NCBI RefSeq assembly: GCF_003851125.1
Contig: NZ_BGOW01000002.1
Location: 1 to 64,000 of the forward strand
Reading direction: 5' to 3'
DNA: 64,000 nt
Origin: Sulfuriferula multivorans
Lineage (GTDB): Bacteria; Pseudomonadota; Gammaproteobacteria; Burkholderiales; Sulfuriferulaceae
In this document: in pieces, positions 43,992-54,426 of the stretch
Position numbering within the stretch: the first letter of the stretch is position 1
Layout: the number at the start of each line of letters is the position of its first letter
The notes under the pieces: generated by a model
Told to the model about the DNA's origin: nothing
Seen by the model: only the letters and a program-made list of their open reading frames with translations
Databases searched by the model: none
Translations under genes and position numbers: made by a program

Positions 43992-45239
43992 ATGAATACA
44001 TTCACACTTATTTTCCTTGCTGCCCTGGCGATCAGTATATCGGTGCGGATTTGGCTGGCACAGCGTCATTTGCGTTATGTTGCGAGCCACCGGGACGCCG
44101 TGCCTGCTGCATTTTCTGACACCATCACGCTTACGCAACACCATAAGGCAGCTGACTACACGCTCGCCAAAACCCGTCTTTCATTCCTGCAAATCATGGT
44201 GGAAACATCATTATTACTGGCATTTACCTTGGGAGGCGGATTGCAGTGGCTGGATAACGCTTTGTCTGGCGTTTTCGCTTCGGAAATGACGCGCAATATT
44301 CTGCTTATTGGCAGCGTGATGGTGATAGCTGCCGCCATCGAATTGCCCCTGGATTTATACCGAAAATTTGTCATCGAAAACCGCTTCGGGTTTAACGCGC
44401 TGACACCTAAACGCTTTTTTATTGACTTGTTAATGCAGACCACGATTGGCGTGCTGCTTGGGCTACCCTTGCTGTTCGTCGTATTGTGGCTGATGCAGGC
44501 GGCAGGCAATTTATGGTGGCTCTATACCTGGCTGGTATGGGTAGGCTTCAATCTCACCCTGCTTGCCATCTATCCGACCTTCATTGCGCCATTGTTCAAC
44601 CGTTTTGAGCCGATGGAAAATGGCACGCTCAAATCGCGCATAGAACAGTTATTGCAAAAATGCGGCTTTACCGCACAGGGCTTGTTCGTGATGGATGGCT
44701 CCAAACGCAGCAGTCATGGCAATGCCTACTTCACCGGCTTTGGCAAAACCAAGCGTATCGTATTGTTCGATACCCTGCTGAAACACCTGGAGGCGGATGA
44801 GGTAGAAGCCGTGCTCGCACATGAACTGGGCCATTTCAAGCGCCGCCATGTGGTCAAGCGCATGGCCTGGGTGTTTGCAGCCAGCTTGGTGTTTCTGTGG
44901 GTACTCAACTGGTTGATGACGCAAACCTGGTTTTTTAACGGCCTGAATGTAACAAGCCAGAACACCGGCATGGCGCTGGTACTGTTTTTTCTGGTATTGC
45001 CGGTATTCACCTTCCTGTTGCAACCGCTGAGCAGCCTGTATTCACGCAAACATGAGTTCGAAGCAGATCAGTATGCTGCGGTGCAAACGCAGGCACATAG
45101 CCTGATCAGTGCATTGATCAAATTATACCGGGATAACGCTTCTACCCTCACCCCGGACCCGCTCTATGCCATGTTCTATAATTCGCATCCGGATGCTCAA
45201 CAGCGCATAGCGCGTTTGCAGATAGCCGTGCATAATTAA
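43992..45239 (+). CDS. Membrane M48-family zinc metalloprotease (Ste24-like)
   Basis: 415 residues from the ATG at 43992 (a TTG six codons earlier is unlikely). Several membrane helices, the zinc motif VLAHELGHFKRRHVVKR (HExxH), a distal zinc ligand region SLYSRKHEFEADQYAAVQT, and the Ste24-type FVIENRFGFNALTPKRFFID. Bacterial relatives are believed to act on membrane or exported proteins. Followed after 29 bases by the cytochrome c gene. Confidence 0.92.
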   Translation: MNTFTLIFLAALAISISVRIWLAQRHLRYVASHRDAVPAAFSDTITLTQHHKAADYTLAKTRLSFLQIMVETSLLLAFTLGGGLQWLDNALSGVFASEMTRNILLIGSVMVIAAAIELPLDLYRKFVIENRFGFNALTPKRFFIDLLMQTTIGVLLGLPLLFVVLWLMQAAGNLWWLYTWLVWVGFNLTLLAIYPTFIAPLFNRFEPMENGTLKSRIEQLLQKCGFTAQGLFVMDGSKRSSHGNAYFTGFGKTKRIVLFDTLLKHLEADEVEAVLAHELGHFKRRHVVKRMAWVFAASLVFLWVLNWLMTQTWFFNGLNVTSQNTGMALVLFFLVLPVFTFLLQPLSSLYSRKHEFEADQYAAVQTQAHSLISALIKLYRDNASTLTPDPLYAMFYNSHPDAQQRIARLQIAVHN

Positions 45240-45268
45240 CACAGATACTCTGTTTCAAAGGGCCTTAC

Positions 45269-45574
45269 ATGAAATCCATTCTTGCCGTTGCATTGTTAAT
45301 TGCCACTGCTCCACTCTATGCTGCCCCGTTCGACAAGGGCGACCCGAAAATAGGAAAAACGCTGGTGGATAAATCCTGCTTGAGTTGCCATGCTTCGATG
45401 GTCGGCGGCGACGGCTCCAAAATCTATACCCGCGCCGATCGCAAGGTCAAAAACCCGCAGCAACTCGCAGCGCGCGTTGCTGCATGCAACGCCAATACCG
45501 GTGCCAACTGGTTTCCGCAGGATGAGTTGCATGTAGAGGCTTACCTGAACCAGGAATATTACAAGTTCAAGTAA
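45269..45574 (+). CDS. Small periplasmic class I c-type cytochrome
   Basis: 101 residues with a Sec signal (LAVALLIATAPLYA) and one haem-binding CLSCH motif. The chain resembles short mono-haem cytochromes that carry electrons in the periplasm, ending LHVEAYLNQEYYKFK. A distal Met ligand could be in the run SMVGGDG, but this is unsure. Only 6 bases separate it from phhB; the pairing is probably not functional. Confidence 0.85.
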   Translation: MKSILAVALLIATAPLYAAPFDKGDPKIGKTLVDKSCLSCHASMVGGDGSKIYTRADRKVKNPQQLAARVAACNANTGANWFPQDELHVEAYLNQEYYKFK

Positions 45575-45580
45575 TACCAC

Positions 45581-45919
45581 ATGACCGACGCATGCGACCT
45601 CACCACTAAATCCTGCCTGCCTTGCGAGGGTGGCACACCTGCGCTGAGCCAGACGGAAATCTCCACGCTGTTGGCCCAACTGGACGGGTGGGAACAGAAC
45701 GGCGTATTAATAGCAAAAACTTACCGCTTTAAAGACCACTATCAAGCCATGGCATTCGTGAATGCAGTGGCTTGGATATCCCACCGCGAAAATCATCATC
45801 CCGACATCCATCTCGGCTACAATCAGTGTCGCGTGGAATACACCACCCACGCGCTGAACGGCCTGTCTGAAAACGATTTCATCTGTGCTGCCAAGATCGA
45901 CGCCCTGTTCCATCTGTAA
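45581..45919 (+). CDS. phhB: Pterin-4a-carbinolamine dehydratase
   Basis: 112 residues. Recycles the 4a-hydroxy-pterin product of aromatic amino acid hydroxylases. Active-site pattern SHRENHHPDIHLGYNQCRVEYTTHA, including the His-His pair, matches the PhhB/DCoH family. No phenylalanine hydroxylase gene is nearby. An N-terminal Cys-rich lead (CDLTTKSCLPCEGG) precedes the fold and is also seen in some bacterial family members. Confidence 0.94.
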   Translation: MTDACDLTTKSCLPCEGGTPALSQTEISTLLAQLDGWEQNGVLIAKTYRFKDHYQAMAFVNAVAWISHRENHHPDIHLGYNQCRVEYTTHALNGLSENDFICAAKIDALFHL

Positions 45920-46030
45920 GCCGCCCATCCTGAACGAGCGTTTCTGAAATATTAAGTCGCCACTTCTGCAACTATACCGTCAAGTGAAATAGAATACGGG
46001 CATGATCTACCCTGCCAGCCTCCCGCACTG

Positions 46031-46909
46031 ATGACCAGCCCAATACCCATGCAGGGCCTGGTGACTGCCACCTTCGGCAGGCACTACCAGGTTGAAGCCG
46101 GGGACACACAGATCGAATGCGTATCGCGCGGTAAACGCAGCGGCATCGCCTGTGGCGATCGCGTGGTTTTTCTGCCGACCTCTCCCGGACAAGGCGTCAT
46201 CGAATCGATACTCCCGCGCGACAATCTGTTGCATCGCTCGGTTGCGCATCGCAGCAAGCTGATCGCAGCGAACGTGTCGCGCATCGTCATCGTCGTCGCG
46301 CCGGTTCCCAGCTTTTATGATTTGCTCATCAACCGCTGCCTGGTTGCCGCCGAAGCCGCAGCCATCCCGGCACTCATCTGTTTGAATAAATACGACCTGG
46401 GGGAACCTGCGTATGCGGCTCAGCGCCGTCTTGAACCATATATAAAGCTGGGCTATCCGCTCCTGACGCTCTCTGCCCACCAAGACATCAGCGCGTTACG
46501 GCCTTATCTGTCAGGTCAAATCAGTGTCTTCGTAGGCCAATCCGGCATGGGCAAATCCAGCCTGATCAACGCGCTGGTACCTGAAGCACACACCACAGTC
46601 GGGGAGGTATCCGAAGCACTGGATTCAGGGCGCCACACCACCACCGGTGCACGCATGTACAAACTGGATGCATCGAGCAGATTGATTGATTCACCAGGCA
46701 TGCAGGAGTTTGGATTAAACCACATCGAGCCTGGACAACTCGACCGGTATTTTGTCGAGTTTCGCCCATATATCGGTCATTGCCGATTCAGCAATTGTCG
46801 TCATCAACACGAGCCGGACTGTGCCGTGGCACAAGCAGTGGTTGCCGGGGATATTTCATCGGACCGCCTAACGGCTTATCGACAGATTTTAAGCAGCCTG
46901 AAACAGTAA
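46031..46909 (+). CDS. rsgA: Small ribosomal subunit biogenesis GTPase RsgA
   Basis: 292 residues, a circularly permuted GTPase that aids late 30S maturation. OB-fold N-terminus, G4 motif LNKYD before G1 P-loop GQSGMGKSSLINAL, and G3 DSPGMQEFG; the C-terminal zinc site is CRFSNCRHQHEPDC. Stands 111 bases after phhB. An ATG six codons downstream is an alternative start. Confidence 0.96.
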   Translation: MTSPIPMQGLVTATFGRHYQVEAGDTQIECVSRGKRSGIACGDRVVFLPTSPGQGVIESILPRDNLLHRSVAHRSKLIAANVSRIVIVVAPVPSFYDLLINRCLVAAEAAAIPALICLNKYDLGEPAYAAQRRLEPYIKLGYPLLTLSAHQDISALRPYLSGQISVFVGQSGMGKSSLINALVPEAHTTVGEVSEALDSGRHTTTGARMYKLDASSRLIDSPGMQEFGLNHIEPGQLDRYFVEFRPYIGHCRFSNCRHQHEPDCAVAQAVVAGDISSDRLTAYRQILSSLKQ

Positions 46910-46960
46910 AGCAGGATAGCGTCTATAAACAGATTATTCTCAATACAGGGAGAGATAATC

Positions 46961-47464
46961 ATGAAAAGACGCCTGTTTATTGTTTCGCTCCTGGCGTGGC
47001 CGACATCTGCCTTGGCAGACGCTACTATCGTCAAAACTCCTTATAAGCCTGCCAGGGTCGTATTTGATTTTTTTCTGGATGATCCGCGGAAAATTGGCAG
47101 TGCGCTGTACTGGATACGCTCCCTGATGAACCCGTTGCTGGAAGATCCCTATGGTTATTCACCCGAGCAGCTGGATATCAAGGTAGTCATACACGGTACG
47201 GAAATTGTCACTGTCGCCAAAAAAAACGAAGCGAAATACAAAGACGCCGTGGACAGGATGCGCTACTACGCAAACCTGGGAGTGAGCTTCAAGGTTTGCA
47301 GCTATGCCGCCGAAGAATACGGCTATAGTGCGCGAGATTTCCAGGATTTTATCGAGATCGTTCCCAATGCCATCACTGAGTTGGTCCATTGGCAAATGCA
47401 GGGCTATGCGCTGATTACGCCAAATGTGCAGTACAAGAAATTTTCGATTGAGGCGATCCGTTGA
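46961..47464 (+). CDS. Exported DsrE/DsrF-like protein
   Basis: 167 residues with a Sec-type signal (RLFIVSLLAWPTSALA). The mature part resembles DsrE/DsrF-like domains (LDIKVVIHGTEIVTVAKKN, MRYYANLGVSFKVCSYAAEEYG) that bind or transfer sulfur, with one Cys in the position often used. Periplasmic forms of the family have no settled role. Ribosome site GGGAGAG is 8 bases upstream. It converges on the CBS gene. Confidence 0.8.
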   Translation: MKRRLFIVSLLAWPTSALADATIVKTPYKPARVVFDFFLDDPRKIGSALYWIRSLMNPLLEDPYGYSPEQLDIKVVIHGTEIVTVAKKNEAKYKDAVDRMRYYANLGVSFKVCSYAAEEYGYSARDFQDFIEIVPNAITELVHWQMQGYALITPNVQYKKFSIEAIR

Positions 47465-47476
47465 GGGGGCAGCCGA

Positions 47477-47911
47477 TTATTCCGGCCAGTGTTTGATGTA
47501 GCGCTTGAGCAGGCGGTTTTCAAAATCCGCTTCGTTGAGACAGGCGCGCGCGACGTCATGGAAGGAAATCACGCCAAGCAATGTTTCGCCTTCCATTACC
47601 GGCAGATGGCTAACCCGGTTTTCTGTCATCACGCCGCGCACATAATCCACGGTGTCGTCCGGGTTGCCGATGATGGGTTCAGTGACCATCATATCGCTGA
47701 CTTTAACCGCAATCAGCGCACAGCCGCGCTCATTCAATCCGCGCAGCACATCACGCTCGGTAAGTAATCCGACCATGGTTCCATTCTGACGTACGATTAA
47801 CGAACCGACATCGTGTTTCACCATCACCTCAACCGCTTCTGAAACTGGTTGATCCGGGTCGATAGCGAAAATATCGCCACCCTTGATAGTCAGAATTTCA
47901 CGAATAATCAT
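47477..47911 (-). CDS. Two-CBS-domain protein
   Basis: 144 residues consisting of a tandem CBS (Bateman) pair: DQPVSEAVEVMVKHDVGSLIVRQNGTMVGLLTERDVLR and VSDMMVTEPIIGNPDDTVDYVRGVMTENRVSHLPVMEG. Such proteins bind adenine nucleotides and regulate partners. No fused enzyme domain, and no obvious partner gene next to it. Confidence 0.92.
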   Translation of the reverse strand: MIIREILTIKGGDIFAIDPDQPVSEAVEVMVKHDVGSLIVRQNGTMVGLLTERDVLRGLNERGCALIAVKVSDMMVTEPIIGNPDDTVDYVRGVMTENRVSHLPVMEGETLLGVISFHDVARACLNEADFENRLLKRYIKHWPE

Positions 47912-48001
47912 TTGATCATAGCTCCAGGCAAACCTGCTTACACACGCATACAGAATATCAGATGCCCGGCATGCATGAAAGCCGAATGCACCTTGGATAG
48001 G

Positions 48002-48487
48002 TCAATCCCTGAAGTTCTGGAACTGTAATGGAAAATCGCTGACGCTTTTACGTACCAGCGCGATGGTTTCCTGCAACAGGTCACGCTTGGCGCCTGTCAC
48101 GCGTACCGCTTCACCCTGAATACTGGCTTGCACCTTGAGCTTGCTGTCCTTGATGATTTTTACGATTTTTTTGGCAAGTTCGCTTTCCACGCCGGTTTTC
48201 ACCGTGGCACTCCGCTTGACCTTGTTACCGGTGACTTTCTCCGACTTTCCCATCTCCAGGCACTTAATGTCTATGCCCCGTTTGATGAGCTTGCCATTGA
48301 GGATTTCCTGCACCTGATCGAGTTTGAAGTCGTCGTCGGCGTAAATCGTAAGCACATATTCCGCCTGTTCCACACGCGCGTCGGATCCCTTGAAATCGAA
48401 GCGCGTCGAGACTTCCTTGTTGGTTTGCTCGACTGCATTTTTGACTTCTTGTTTGTCTACTTCGGAGACGATATCAAATGAGGGCAT
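48002..48487 (-). CDS. YajQ-family nucleotide-binding protein
   Basis: 161 residues. [21 protein letters not shown] and [12 protein letters not shown] are the family signature; in Xanthomonas a YajQ protein binds c-di-GMP. Two related alpha-beta repeats are present. Same strand as ppnP and the arg genes upstream, 32 bases after ppnP. Confidence 0.94.
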   Translation of the reverse strand: MPSFDIVSEVDKQEVKNAVEQTNKEVSTRFDFKGSDARVEQAEYVLTIYADDDFKLDQVQEILNGKLIKRGIDIKCLEMGKSEKVTGNKVKRSATVKTGVESELAKKIVKIIKDSKLKVQASIQGEAVRVTGAKRDLLQETIALVRKSVSDFPLQFQNFRD

Positions 48488-48519
48488 GTCGGACTCCAGT
48501 TCAGTATTGATTGAACATA

Positions 48520-48831
48520 TCAGCCGAAGTGGCAGACATAATCCAGTGTTTCCATGGTTTCTATATCGAATTTGCTATTACCCGGCACTGAGAACCGCTC
48601 ACCCGCTTTGTAGGTTTTCCAGTCGGATTCACCAGCGAGCTTGACTCTGCATACACCACCGTTTATTTCCATGATTTCAGGTGCGCCGGTATTGAACACC
48701 AACTGGCTGGGAAAAATCACACCCACACTTTTTTTGCTGCCGTCGGCAAATACCACGGTATGCGACACGCATTTGCCATCAAAATATATATTGGCCTGTT
48801 TGACCACGCTCACGTTATCGAATTGAGGCAT
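48520..48831 (-). CDS. ppnP: Pyrimidine/purine nucleoside phosphorylase PpnP
   Basis: 103-residue cupin-fold enzyme of the YaiE/DUF1255 family that phosphorolyses nucleosides. Signature [27 protein letters not shown] and [26 protein letters not shown]. Lies 14 bases downstream of argG, so it may be in the tail of the arginine operon. Confidence 0.92.
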   Translation of the reverse strand: MPQFDNVSVVKQANIYFDGKCVSHTVVFADGSKKSVGVIFPSQLVFNTGAPEIMEINGGVCRVKLAGESDWKTYKAGERFSVPGNSKFDIETMETLDYVCHFG

Positions 48832-48845
48832 GACTGGTTCCTGTA

Positions 48846-50064
<1,219 letters not shown>

Positions 50065-50072
<8 letters not shown>

Positions 50073-50991
50073 TTACTTTTCCCAACAATAAATATTCCAT
50101 CAAGGCTTTCTGCGTGTGCAACCGGTTCTCGGCTTCATCCCACACCACGCTTTGCGGGCCGTCGATCACCTCGGCCGCCACTTCCTCGCCGCGGTGGGCG
50201 GGCAGGCAGTGCATGAACAGCGCGTCGCTGGCCGCCACGCGCATCATGTCGGCGTCCACCTGCCAGTCCTGAAAATCACGCACACGCTCTTCGTTTTCCG
50301 CTTCGAAACCCATGCTGGTCCACACGTCGGTGGTCACCAGATCAGCACCGCGGCAGGCTTCCATGGGGTCGGCAAAACTCTCGTAGTGACTGGTGTCGTA
50401 CAGTCCGGCACGTTCCGGTTCGACTTCATAACCTTGCGGAGTCGACACATGCACATTGAAATCCAGTACCACGGCAGCTTGCAGCCAGGTATTGCACATG
50501 TTGTTGGAGTCCCCGATCCAGGCTACTGTCTTGCCCATGATGCAACCGTGACGCTCGATAAAGGTGAAAATGTCGGCCATGATTTGGCACGGATGGTATT
50601 CGTTGGTCAGCCCGTTAATCACCGGCACCCGCGAATAGGCGGCGAAGCGTTCAATAATGTCCTGCTCGAAGGTGCGGATCATCACAATATCCACCATGCG
50701 CGAAATCACCTGCGCCGCATCTTCCACCGGCTCACCGCGCCCCAGCTGCGTGTCGCGGGTGTTGAGGTAAATTGCCGAGCCGCCCAGCTGGTGCATTCCT
50801 GCTTCAAATGACAGGCGGGTGCGAGTGGATTGTTTCTCGAAAATCATCGCCAGCGTACGATCCATCAGCGGATGATAGGTTTGATAGCCCTTGAAACGCG
50901 CCTTGATGATTTTCGCGCGCTCAAAAATGTATTCGAATTCTTCGCGCGTCAAATCCTGGAACTGTAGGAAGTGCTTGATGGCTTGCATCAC
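50065..50991 (-). CDS. argF: Ornithine carbamoyltransferase
   Basis: Makes citrulline from ornithine and carbamoyl phosphate. 308 residues. Carbamoyl-phosphate motif STRTR, ornithine motif [10 protein letters not shown], and [11 protein letters not shown] are intact. Overlaps argD by 4 bases and argG by 8. Either of the first two Met codons may be the start. Confidence 0.98.
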
Positions 50992-52166
50992 ACGGCCCTG
51001 CCGAGAAAACTGCGCACCAGTGGCGCAAGCACGGCCACCAGCTGTGCCGCTTCGGCTGAATTCATCACCAGCGGCGGTACCAGGCGCACCACGTTATCGG
51101 CGGTCACGTTGATCAACAGGCGTTGCGCCAGCGCCAGTTTGACCAGCTCGCCACACGGACGATCCAGCTCGATGCCGATCATCATGCCCAAGCCGCGTAT
51201 TTGCTTGACGCCCGCCACACCGTCAAGCTCTTGCCTGAGTCCTGACAAAATTTCACCGCCAATGCGGGTTGCATTGGCCAGCAGGCCTTCATCTTCCATG
51301 ACCTGCAAGGTGGTCAGCCCGGCGGTGCAAGCCAGCAGGTTGCCGCCAAAAGTGGAGCCGTGATTGCCCGGCTTGAATACATCCGCCGCCGCACCGCGCG
51401 CGAGGCAAGCACCTATCGGCATACCGGAGCCCAGGCCTTTGGCCAAGGCCATCACATCCGGCAACAGGTCAGAGTGCTGAAAACCAAACCAGGTACCAGT
51501 GCGGCCGATACCCGTTTGCACCTCATCCAGCATCAGCAGCCAGCCCTTGTCGTCGCAAATCTTGCGCAAGGCGAGCAGATATTCGGCATCCGGAATCTTG
51601 ATGCCGCCCTCGCCTTGTACCGGCTCGACCAGTATCGCCACCACATCATGATTGTGCTCAGCCACCTGGCGTACCGCTTCCACATCATTATAGGGTACCC
51701 GCGCGAAGCCCATCAGCAAAGGCTCGAAACCGGCCTGTACCTTGCGGCTGCCAGTCGCGGTCAGCGTCGCCATGGTGCGCCCGTGAAAGGCTTTTTCCAT
51801 GACAATGATGGTAGGTGTAGTGATCCCTTTCTGATGACCATATAGTCGCGCCAGCTTGATGGCAGCTTCGTTGGCTTCACAGCCGGAGTTGCAGAAAAAC
51901 GCCTTGTCCATGCCGGATATCTGGCACAAACGCTGGGCGAGTTGCTCCTGACGCCGTATCTCGTAGATATTTGAAGTGTGGATCAGTGTACGTGCCTGCT
52001 CGCATAGCGCGGCAGCCAGCCTGGGGTGCGCGTGTCCCAATCCGTTGACGGCCACGCCTGCCAGCGCATCCAGGTATTTGTCACCGGCTTCGTCCCACAG
52101 CCACACGCCTTCACCCCGAACAAACGCCACAGGTTGACGTGCATAAGTATTCATCAAATAAGACAT
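50988..52166 (-). CDS. argD: Acetylornithine aminotransferase
   Basis: PLP-dependent class III aminotransferase of arginine biosynthesis, 392 residues from MSYLMNTYARQPVAFVRGEG (52166; another ATG at 52172). A longer frame to 52232 runs into the sodB terminator and is rejected. PLP-lysine region is ALAKGLGSGMPIGA, and LLMLDEVQTGIGRTGT precedes it. First gene of the argD-argF-argG set. Confidence 0.95.
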   Translation of the reverse strand: MSYLMNTYARQPVAFVRGEGVWLWDEAGDKYLDALAGVAVNGLGHAHPRLAAALCEQARTLIHTSNIYEIRRQEQLAQRLCQISGMDKAFFCNSGCEANEAAIKLARLYGHQKGITTPTIIVMEKAFHGRTMATLTATGSRKVQAGFEPLLMGFARVPYNDVEAVRQVAEHNHDVVAILVEPVQGEGGIKIPDAEYLLALRKICDDKGWLLMLDEVQTGIGRTGTWFGFQHSDLLPDVMALAKGLGSGMPIGACLARGAAADVFKPGNHGSTFGGNLLACTAGLTTLQVMEDEGLLANATRIGGEILSGLRQELDGVAGVKQIRGLGMMIGIELDRPCGELVKLALAQRLLINVTADNVVRLVPPLVMNSAEAAQLVAVLAPLVRSFLGRAV

Positions 52167-52190
52167 AGCCATTGACTTATAGAGAGGGTT

Positions 52191-52220
52191 AAAAAGCACA
52201 CGGCGGCTTACGCCGCCGTG
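52191..52220 (-). terminator. Intrinsic terminator downstream of sodB
   Basis: On the minus strand a perfect 9-base stem CACGGCGGC/GCCGCCGTG with loop GTAA (52199-52220) is followed after TG by CTTTTT (52191-52196). It ends sodB transcription just ahead of argD. Confidence 0.88.
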
Positions 52221-52241
52221 ATGTGTTACCAACTGCTACGT

Positions 52242-52823
52242 TCAGGACGCAAAATTTTGCGCCACGAATTTCCAGTTTACCAGATTCCAGAACGCCTCTA
52301 CATATTTGGGACGGGCGTTGCGATAATCCACATAGTAGGCATGCTCCCACACATCGCAGGTCATTAGCGCCTTTTGGCCGCTGGTCATCGGTGTAGCCGC
52401 GTTACTGGTGGAAACAATGTCAATCTGACCGTCAGCCGTTTTCACCAGCCATGCCCAACCCGATCCGAAAGTACCCACGGCAGCTTTGCTGAAAGCTTCC
52501 TTGAATGCATCAAACGAACCCCATTTGGCCTTGATGGCATCGCCCAGCGCTCCGCTCGGCTCACCGCCACCGTTGGGGCTGAGGCAATTCCAGTAAAAGG
52601 TATGATTCCATACTTGGGCAGCATTGTTGAACACACCGCCGGAAGATTTCTTGATGATTTCCTCCAGGGTCATGCTTTCAAATTCATTGCCCTTGATCAG
52701 GTTATTCAGATTGGTCACATATGCCTGATGGTGCTTGCCATAGTGATACTCGAGAGTTTCCGCAGAAATATGCGGTTGCAAAGCATCTTTGGCATAAGGT
52801 AAGGCCGGTAATTCATGAATCAT
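52242..52823 (-). CDS. sodB: Iron superoxide dismutase
   Basis: 193 residues from the ATG at 52823, which has AAAGGAG six bases upstream. Metal ligands are in [24 protein letters not shown] and [13 protein letters not shown]; the [19 protein letters not shown] run is of the Fe-specific type. Cytoplasmic, no signal peptide. Own terminator downstream. Confidence 0.96.
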   Translation of the reverse strand: MIHELPALPYAKDALQPHISAETLEYHYGKHHQAYVTNLNNLIKGNEFESMTLEEIIKKSSGGVFNNAAQVWNHTFYWNCLSPNGGGEPSGALGDAIKAKWGSFDAFKEAFSKAAVGTFGSGWAWLVKTADGQIDIVSTSNAATPMTSGQKALMTCDVWEHAYYVDYRNARPKYVEAFWNLVNWKFVAQNFAS

Positions 52824-52859
52824 CGCTTTCTCCTTTAAACAGACCACAGTTAAACAAAT

Positions 52860-53351
52860 TTAAAAGCCGTATACGCCGCTATGTGCCCCCGCAGCCATGA
52901 AAAACAACATCGGGATGGACAGCATGGTATTGGTACGAGACGCCAGAAAAGCTATCCTGCGTGCAGTATTTTTCTGCGTATCCGTGGCTTTAGCCAAACC
53001 CAGGATTTTTCTCTGATTGGGCCAGATTAACATCCATACATTAAACAACATAATCGTACCCAGCCATGCCCCTATCCCAATCACGGCATGGGATGGTTGC
53101 AGACTGAATGCCGCCTTGAAGTATGGTCCCAGCAATGCTGCTCCAGCCAGCCAGGTAACCAGAGCAGACCAGCGAAAAAACAATAACGCGCGTGGTACAA
53201 CATGCTTGCTGATCCCAGCCGCACTACCGTCTGCGGCTGCCGCCTTCATGGCATCAGCCTGTACAAAATTAAAATAATACAGAAGGCCAATCCACATTAC
53301 GCCCGCCATCAAGTGCAGCCATCTGGCTAGTGCCGGAACGAATTCCATCAT
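52860..53351 (-). CDS. Urate-oxidase-N-like four-helix membrane protein
   Basis: 163 residues, four predicted membrane helices. The opening WLHLMAGVMWIGLLYYFNFVQ and the later IMLFNVWMLIWPNQRKIL fit the membrane domain of PuuD-type proteins (Urate_ox_N), here without the cytochrome part. Stand-alone forms are common in betaproteobacteria and have no proven function. Start at 53351 overlaps by ATGA with a tiny upstream ORF. Confidence 0.8.
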   Translation of the reverse strand: MMEFVPALARWLHLMAGVMWIGLLYYFNFVQADAMKAAAADGSAAGISKHVVPRALLFFRWSALVTWLAGAALLGPYFKAAFSLQPSHAVIGIGAWLGTIMLFNVWMLIWPNQRKILGLAKATDTQKNTARRIAFLASRTNTMLSIPMLFFMAAGAHSGVYGF

Positions 53352-53452
53352 ACCCCCGGCAACAAAAAGTTTTTGAGAAAAACGTAAAGTACTATGGTGA
53401 GTACCAAACCGGAAAAAATGGTTCCCCACAACGAATCCAATGGATTTTTCAC
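53348..53452 (-). CDS. Tiny membrane protein coupled to the urate-oxidase-N-like gene
   Basis: 34 codons from a GTG with AGGA ten bases upstream: VKNPLDSLWGTIFSGLVLTI, then one hydrophobic helix, ending FLLPGV. Its stop shares ATGA with the next gene, a classic coupling overlap. The frame stays open further upstream for about 39 more codons with another hydrophobic stretch (FQLIIIVWLVYFSPAAI) but no conventional in-frame start except a GTG, so a longer two-helix form is possible. Family not recognised. Confidence 0.55.
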   Translation of the reverse strand: MKNPLDSLWGTIFSGLVLTIVLYVFLKNFLLPGV

Positions 53453-53767
53453 AGATTTATTTTCCTCAGGAAATTTACTGATTGCGGCAGGGGAAAAATA
53501 CACCAGCCATACGATTATAATTAGCTGAAACCATGCCAGGCAGCAAGCGTTAAACTTTTAAGCACTTGAATCGTTTAGATGTTGTTGGGGATTCGATGAC
53601 CCACTGTTTGACACGCAACTAAACTGGAAAATCACAGTCCTGTCTAATATTCATCAATATTCCTAGCCGACTAAATGAATGAACATGCATATTAGCCTAC
53701 CAGTACATTAACCGATGCGCCATACTCTGGTAAAATGCACATCAGGCATACAGCAAAAACCACCATA
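53453..53767. other. Gene-poor spacer with possible promoter
   Basis: 315 bases without a convincing gene apart from the open extension of the tiny membrane ORF at its left end. The right end holds the promoter candidate for the DUF3579 gene. No repeats or structured RNA were recognised. Confidence 0.6.
53708..53736 (+). promoter_or_regulatory. Sigma-70 type promoter for DUF3579 gene
   Basis: TTAACC at 53708-53713 (4 of 6 to TTGACA), 17-base spacer, TAAAAT at 53731-53736 (5 of 6 to TATAAT), 31 bases before the ATG at 53768. Confidence 0.5.
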
Positions 53768-54064
53768 ATGTCCGAGCCTTCCAATACCGAACTTATCATC
53801 CAAGGTTTAACTACATCCGGACGCACATTTCGCCCCAGCGATTGGGCAGAGCGCCTGTCCAGTGTGTTATCGACTTTTGGCGAAGACCACCGTATGACTT
53901 ATTCACCTTACGTGCGCCCGACCACGCTGGATGGTGTGAAATGTGTCGTAGTAGATAAACAGCTACAAATTGAGCAACCGGCGGCTTTTTCTTTCCTGAT
54001 GAATTTTGCGCGTGAAAATGACCTGAAAGTGCTGGATCCAGCACAGACCGACGATCAGCCGTAA
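53768..54064 (+). CDS. DUF3579 family protein
   Basis: 98 residues from the ATG at 53768; an upstream in-frame ATG at 53735 overlaps the promoter and is unlikely. The run ELIIQGLTTSGRTFRPSDWAERLSSVL is the conserved core of DUF3579, a small cytoplasmic family found in betaproteobacteria with unknown function. It is monocistronic here, convergent with rpsT. Confidence 0.88.
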   Translation: MSEPSNTELIIQGLTTSGRTFRPSDWAERLSSVLSTFGEDHRMTYSPYVRPTTLDGVKCVVVDKQLQIEQPAAFSFLMNFARENDLKVLDPAQTDDQP

Positions 54065-54074
54065 ATGTAAATAT

Positions 54075-54095
54075 TGCGCAGTTTTTTACTGCGCA
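54075..54095. terminator. Hairpin downstream of DUF3579 gene
   Basis: TGCGCAGT/ACTGCGCA, a perfect 8-base stem with a TTTTT loop, 11 bases after the DUF3579 stop. There is no T run after it, so it is only a possible terminator. Confidence 0.4.
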
Positions 54096-54126
54096 CGATC
54101 TTATAGGGAAGAATACTGTGCAGACG

Positions 54127-54151
54127 CGCCTGGAAACTATTTTCCCAGGCG
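54127..54151 (-). terminator. Hairpin downstream of rpsT
   Basis: Stem CGCCTGG/CCAGGCG with an 11-base loop, 12 bases after the rpsT stop on the minus strand. No strong T tract follows, so termination efficiency is uncertain. Confidence 0.45.
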
Positions 54152-54162
54152 GTTGAAGCTAT

Positions 54163-54426
54163 TCAGGCCATTGCCTTGACAGCTGAGGACAGGCGACTTT
54201 TGTGACGCGACGCTTTGTTCTTGTGGATGATTCGTTTGTCAGCGATGCTGTCGATAGCTTTCATCGACTCGCCGAATACGGTTTGAGCAGCAGCTTTATC
54301 ACCTGCCAGCACAGCTTTTTGAACTTTCTTGATGGCGGTACGCAAAGTGGAACGCAGAGCGGCATTACGCGCGCGCTGTTTGTCATTCTGTCTGGCGCGC
54401 TTTCTGGCCTGTGCGCTATTTGCCAT
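54163..54426 (-). CDS. rpsT: Ribosomal protein bS20
   Basis: 87 residues, Ala/Lys/Arg-rich helical 30S protein. Signature [20 protein letters not shown] and [27 protein letters not shown]. In many betaproteobacteria rpsT sits next to murJ; here it is about 30 kb away. Own strong promoter upstream. Confidence 0.97.
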   Translation of the reverse strand: MANSAQARKRARQNDKQRARNAALRSTLRTAIKKVQKAVLAGDKAAAQTVFGESMKAIDSIADKRIIHKNKASRHKSRLSSAVKAMA

